This document shows positions 60,713 through 64,000 of a stretch of DNA of 64,000 nucleotides, piece by piece. The DNA is from Cavenderia fasciculata (taxonomy: Eukaryota; Evosea; Eumycetozoa; Acytosteliales; Cavenderiaceae). Position numbers and translations under genes: made by a program. Below the pieces are notes generated by a model that ran no database searches, was not told where the DNA came from, and was given only the letters and a program-made list of their open reading frames with translations. Position 1 is the first letter of the stretch, and every line of letters begins with the position of its first letter. The stretch is from positions 434,674 through 498,673 of the forward strand of contig NW_004457729.1 of the NCBI RefSeq assembly GCF_000203815.1, given 5' to 3'.

Positions 60713-63420
60713 TTACAAAGATCCATTTTGTTTTGCAGCACCAAGTTTAATATTTACATTTTGAAGGAATTGATGAGAGTTGATTGTTTTTTTGATTACT
60801 ACAAATACTGCAACTAAAAGTGCTGCGCCTGCAACTGCACCGACTACAGAGCCTACAATGACACCCCATTTCTCTTTTGATTGGGTGTTGCATTGTTGTG
60901 ACTGATCGATTAATAATGGTGTAAAGTCTGGATCAAGAACACATTGTCTACATTGAGGTAACCCAATACCAATCATAATAATCGATAGGTCTTGACCATC
61001 ATCACTCGAGGAGTCGGAGACTACAGAAGTTTGATTAATTACTTTGGTTCTTGAAAAGGTTGGTCTACCATCAGACAATGCAAAGTCAATGAACCGACCA
61101 CTAAATTGTACATTGTCTTTGACAACTCGGAGATACTGTAGTGTCGATCCATACTGATCATAGGTAAATTCATTTCCATTATCACCACACCCATCACCCA
61201 ATTGACTGTTATCAATGACCGATCTGAATACAACTTGTAGAGTCGATAAAACATAGGTGTAATTCCAATTGCTTACACTCACTGCAATCTTGATTGAATT
61301 GGGATTAATTTGGAGTATTTGTGTACCAAATGGAACTTCTCTTGCTTGACTTGAAAATGAAATGTTGGCAACCACTTCTACACCTTGGAAATTGTCAGTC
61401 TGCTGTAATGTATAGACTGCAAGCGTCAAATCATCACTCTTTGATAGATTAAAAGTCCAATTACTAGTAAGCAACTCTTTTAATACATTTCCATCGATAT
61501 TTAATTCTTGAATTGATGCCAATTCAAAAGCAAATGTAATCCCATCAATATCAAATGAACTCTTTGGTGATGTTGAATTTGCATTAAAAATGGTACCATT
61601 TGTAACTAAAATAAAATAAAATATAAACAAACAAACAACTGTTAATATATGAATTATTCAAATATATATTGTAGTATTTCTTACATCTAGTTTTACAATC
61701 ATCATTTTGATTATAAGTTGGTTCACATTCACATAGACCATTTATATTACATTGACCGTGACCGTGACAATTCAAAGTTTGTGCTTGACATTGACTCTGT
61801 GACCGAGGTGGTGGAGAGAAATAAAGCATTGACACACCAATATATTCTACATAATCTGCAGTGACTGAAATATTTGCTACACCACTGGTTGGTTCACTTG
61901 CCATCAAACAATTGATTCTTCTTTCTTCAAAAGTGATTACATAACATGGTATTGAATCATTGATTTTGGCTGTTGGTGGTTGGAACACACTTTTACCAAA
62001 TTCACCATATATCGTAACATTCTTTCTATTATTTGGGTTATATGCTACCGATGTTATTAATGGTACACCTAATAAAATTAAAAATTAATTAATCAACTTT
62101 AAAGTTTCTTTTTTTTCTATCTATTTTTTTTTTTAAACTATTACATACTATTATTATTATAAATTGAAATTGAATTGGAAGAGTATTGATTTGAAAGGGT
62201 AAAATTGAGTGCACCTTCTTGTAAAAAGGAAGAAGTTTGACAAACTATATATTTACTGGTTTGGATGGTAACTGGACATGGAATGGTAGAGTTTAACATG
62301 ATTGTATGTGGCAAGTAGTCGTTGAATATTGACATGGATGAATTGATCCTTACAGCATTCTGACCGATTTTAGTTACAAATGAACTAGAAATAATAATCC
62401 CTGCTTCCATTACCATGACTGTTTGATTATACTCTGGATAAAATGGTGAAAACATCAAATTGATAGGTTGAGGAGGTCCATAAAATTTTAATTGTGGTGA
62501 TATAAATTGTAAACTATAAATTAAAAAAAATAATCATAGTTGATATAATTAATTCTTCATCCCCTTCAATGAATCATATCTATCTATCTATCTACTATTT
62601 AGTTTAACTTACTTTAATTGTATTGTTGGAATGAATGTATCTAGACTATATCTTATAGAAGCATTTAATTTTTCATAAAACATTCCAAACCCAAGAGATC
62701 TCCCAATTATTCTTCCACCTCCATTTCGAGTAATGATCACTGGAGTATCTACTTTTGGTTCTAATTAAAAGAAATAGTTAACTATTGTTCATTCTATCTA
62801 TCTATTATTCTGTCTATGAGCTATACTTACTACAATATGTTAAATTTGTTGTTGGGGGTATAAGATCAGTTGTAAGAGGTGATTTAATTGTATCCTTTAT
62901 ATAACACCAATAACACATTGGAACATCTGATTGAGTAAACAATGTATTATTGATGATAAGTTGTCGTTTGTAACACATGCTTTCTGGTAAAGGTCCTCCT
63001 AATAATGGATTGTTGGAAACATCAAGATTTAATTTTACTGCTTGATCGAATAATGACCAATCTAAACTTGTCAAACCATTTTTTGTTAATACTCTAAAAT
63101 AATTGTATCATTATATTTAGTTAGAATGATGTTTGATAATCAAAGATCTTTAATGAAATGTTACAAACATACAAACTCTCAACATAATCGGGAACAGTCA
63201 AATTCCAAATACCAAAGAGACTATTGACAAGACGAAGATATTTCAATGATGGCGGGAACTCGAATAATGGATAAGTACCACCAGTCACATTCTCCATATT
63301 TAATCCAAACAAGTTTGTATAATATCTTGAAATGGGAGGTTCAATAGTTGATTTTCCTGAAATAGCCCTAAAAATAACAAATAAAAAATAAAATAATTAA
63401 CCTAATTGTAATGTATAGTG

Positions 63421-63474
<54 letters not shown>

Positions 63475-64000
63475 GGACATATATATTTTTAGTTTGGTAC
63501 TTACAAATTAAAAGGTATACTTTGATTTTGAATTATTAAATTATAACCTCCATTTGCTGAATTGGTACATGTTACTTGACCGAATCCAGTCATGTAGACA
63601 GTGATGATAGAATTGGTTGAGGATTTGAGAGTGACACTTCCCAATGAGGCAAACTTTTCTGTCGTGATGTTTAAATTGTTTGGTAGATTCAGAGCACTAA
63701 TGGTGATCGTTGTCAAAGAGTACGATAGTAAGGGTCCAGTCCAAAATGTCAAGCCAGAGACAGAGTCTGGTACTTGAATAGTGATATACGTAATCCTAGC
63801 GAGTTTAAACAATGGTGAGTAATCAGTCAGTGGACAATCCAAGATATCAACAAGTACAAAATTATTTAATCGTGCCCATATACTTGGAATTGTTGTAAAA
63901 CTTGGATCATTCTTGATTCTATCAATAAAATTAAAAAAAATAATAAATAATTTTGATTGATTAGTAATCGTATGATCTTATTATTATTAATAGTGAAAGA
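60713..64000 (-). CDS. ComC-like cell-surface receptor, copy 3 (partial at edge)
   Basis: A third family member, inverted relative to the other two, whose 5' end lies beyond the window. Visible exons from right to left: 63918-63505, 63367-63173, 63093-62831, 62760-62613, 62513-62149, 62068-61685 and 61605-60713, with at least one more off the edge. It has the same layout: LRR-like segments (LDWSLFDQAVKLNLDVSNN), beta domains, an EGF-like module (TLNCHGHGQCNINGLCECE), the ComC-type supersandwich domain (FIDFALSDGRPTFSRTK, LPQCRQCVLDPDFTPLL), one membrane helix (GSVVGAVAGAALLVAVFVVI) and a short tail. It is clearly more diverged from copies 1 and 2 than those are from each other. It is convergent with coq8, the stops only about 67 bases apart. 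Confidence 0.85.
63422..63471. repeat. (TA)n microsatellite in ComC copy 3 intron
   Basis: A pure run of about 25 TA units within an intron of the third ComC-like gene. It is prone to length change and to assembly error; it does not touch coding sequence. Confidence 0.95.

Noticed and set aside
1-64000. tRNA, rRNA or CRISPR features
   Set aside because: No cloverleaf with a GGTTC-box arm, rRNA core or spaced direct repeats was found by eye; CRISPR is not expected in this organism. The CAAA and TA runs are microsatellites.

Overview
This window is nuclear DNA of a dictyostelid social amoeba. The evidence is: very AT-rich intergenic DNA; short AT-rich introns with GTATGT or GTAAGT donors; Asn and Gln homopolymers; FNIP-repeat proteins; a ComC/EGF-type cell-surface family; and a clathrin heavy chain that reads like Dictyostelium ChcA. 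Codon use is less A/T-extreme than D. discoideum, which points to another lineage (Cavenderia, Heterostelium or similar), but I cannot fix the genus. Splice sites were assigned by eye. For most genes the exon lengths add up to an exact multiple of three, which supports the models.

Layout. 1-12.5 kb: a minus-strand tandem family of HEAT-repeat, importin-4/5-like genes (one 3'-truncated but open copy, two long copies, two decayed relics). 13.3-14.5 kb: a seven-helix membrane protein. 14.9-18.5 kb: two F-box-like/FNIP-repeat genes. 18.6-19.0 kb: a 93-residue membrane protein. 20.3-22.1 kb: a RhoGAP plus beta-propeller protein. 22.4-23.4 kb: an unknown multi-pass membrane protein. 23.4-24.3 kb: a FAAP24-like DNA-repair protein. 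24.4-29.9 kb: clathrin heavy chain. 30.7-31.2 kb: an Elongin-B-like protein whose first exon is only the ATG. 31.5-35.1 kb: a large TCAIM-like mitochondrial protein. 35.1-37.0 kb: rearranged DNA with a dead chloride-channel fragment and an inverted repeat. 37.0-39.9 kb: a CLC-6/7-type chloride/proton exchanger. 40.2-40.7 kb: a small bulb-type lectin. 41.3-50.1 kb: two tandem ComC-like receptors. 50.3-51.0 kb: 6-phosphogluconolactonase. 51.2-55.2 kb: NOMO. 55.3-56.0 kb: a broken coiled-coil gene. 56.2-57.2 kb: peroxisomal enoyl-CoA hydratase 2. 57.3-58.7 kb: a trypsin-fold protease with a Cys nucleophile. 58.9-60.6 kb: COQ8. 60.7 kb to the right edge: a third, inverted ComC-like gene.

Housekeeping genes for trafficking (clathrin, NOMO, CLC), mitochondria (COQ8, TCAIM-like, possibly the protease) and peroxisomes are mixed with two expanding families, HEAT and ComC. 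I see no operon logic, CRISPR array, recognisable tRNA or intact mobile element. I did not find a clear new multi-gene system. The most unusual items are the importin-like array, the Cys-nucleophile protease, the FAAP24 candidate, the ATG-only exon, and several splice or frame irregularities (chcA, CLC, the 7TM gene, HEAT copy C), some of which may be assembly errors.
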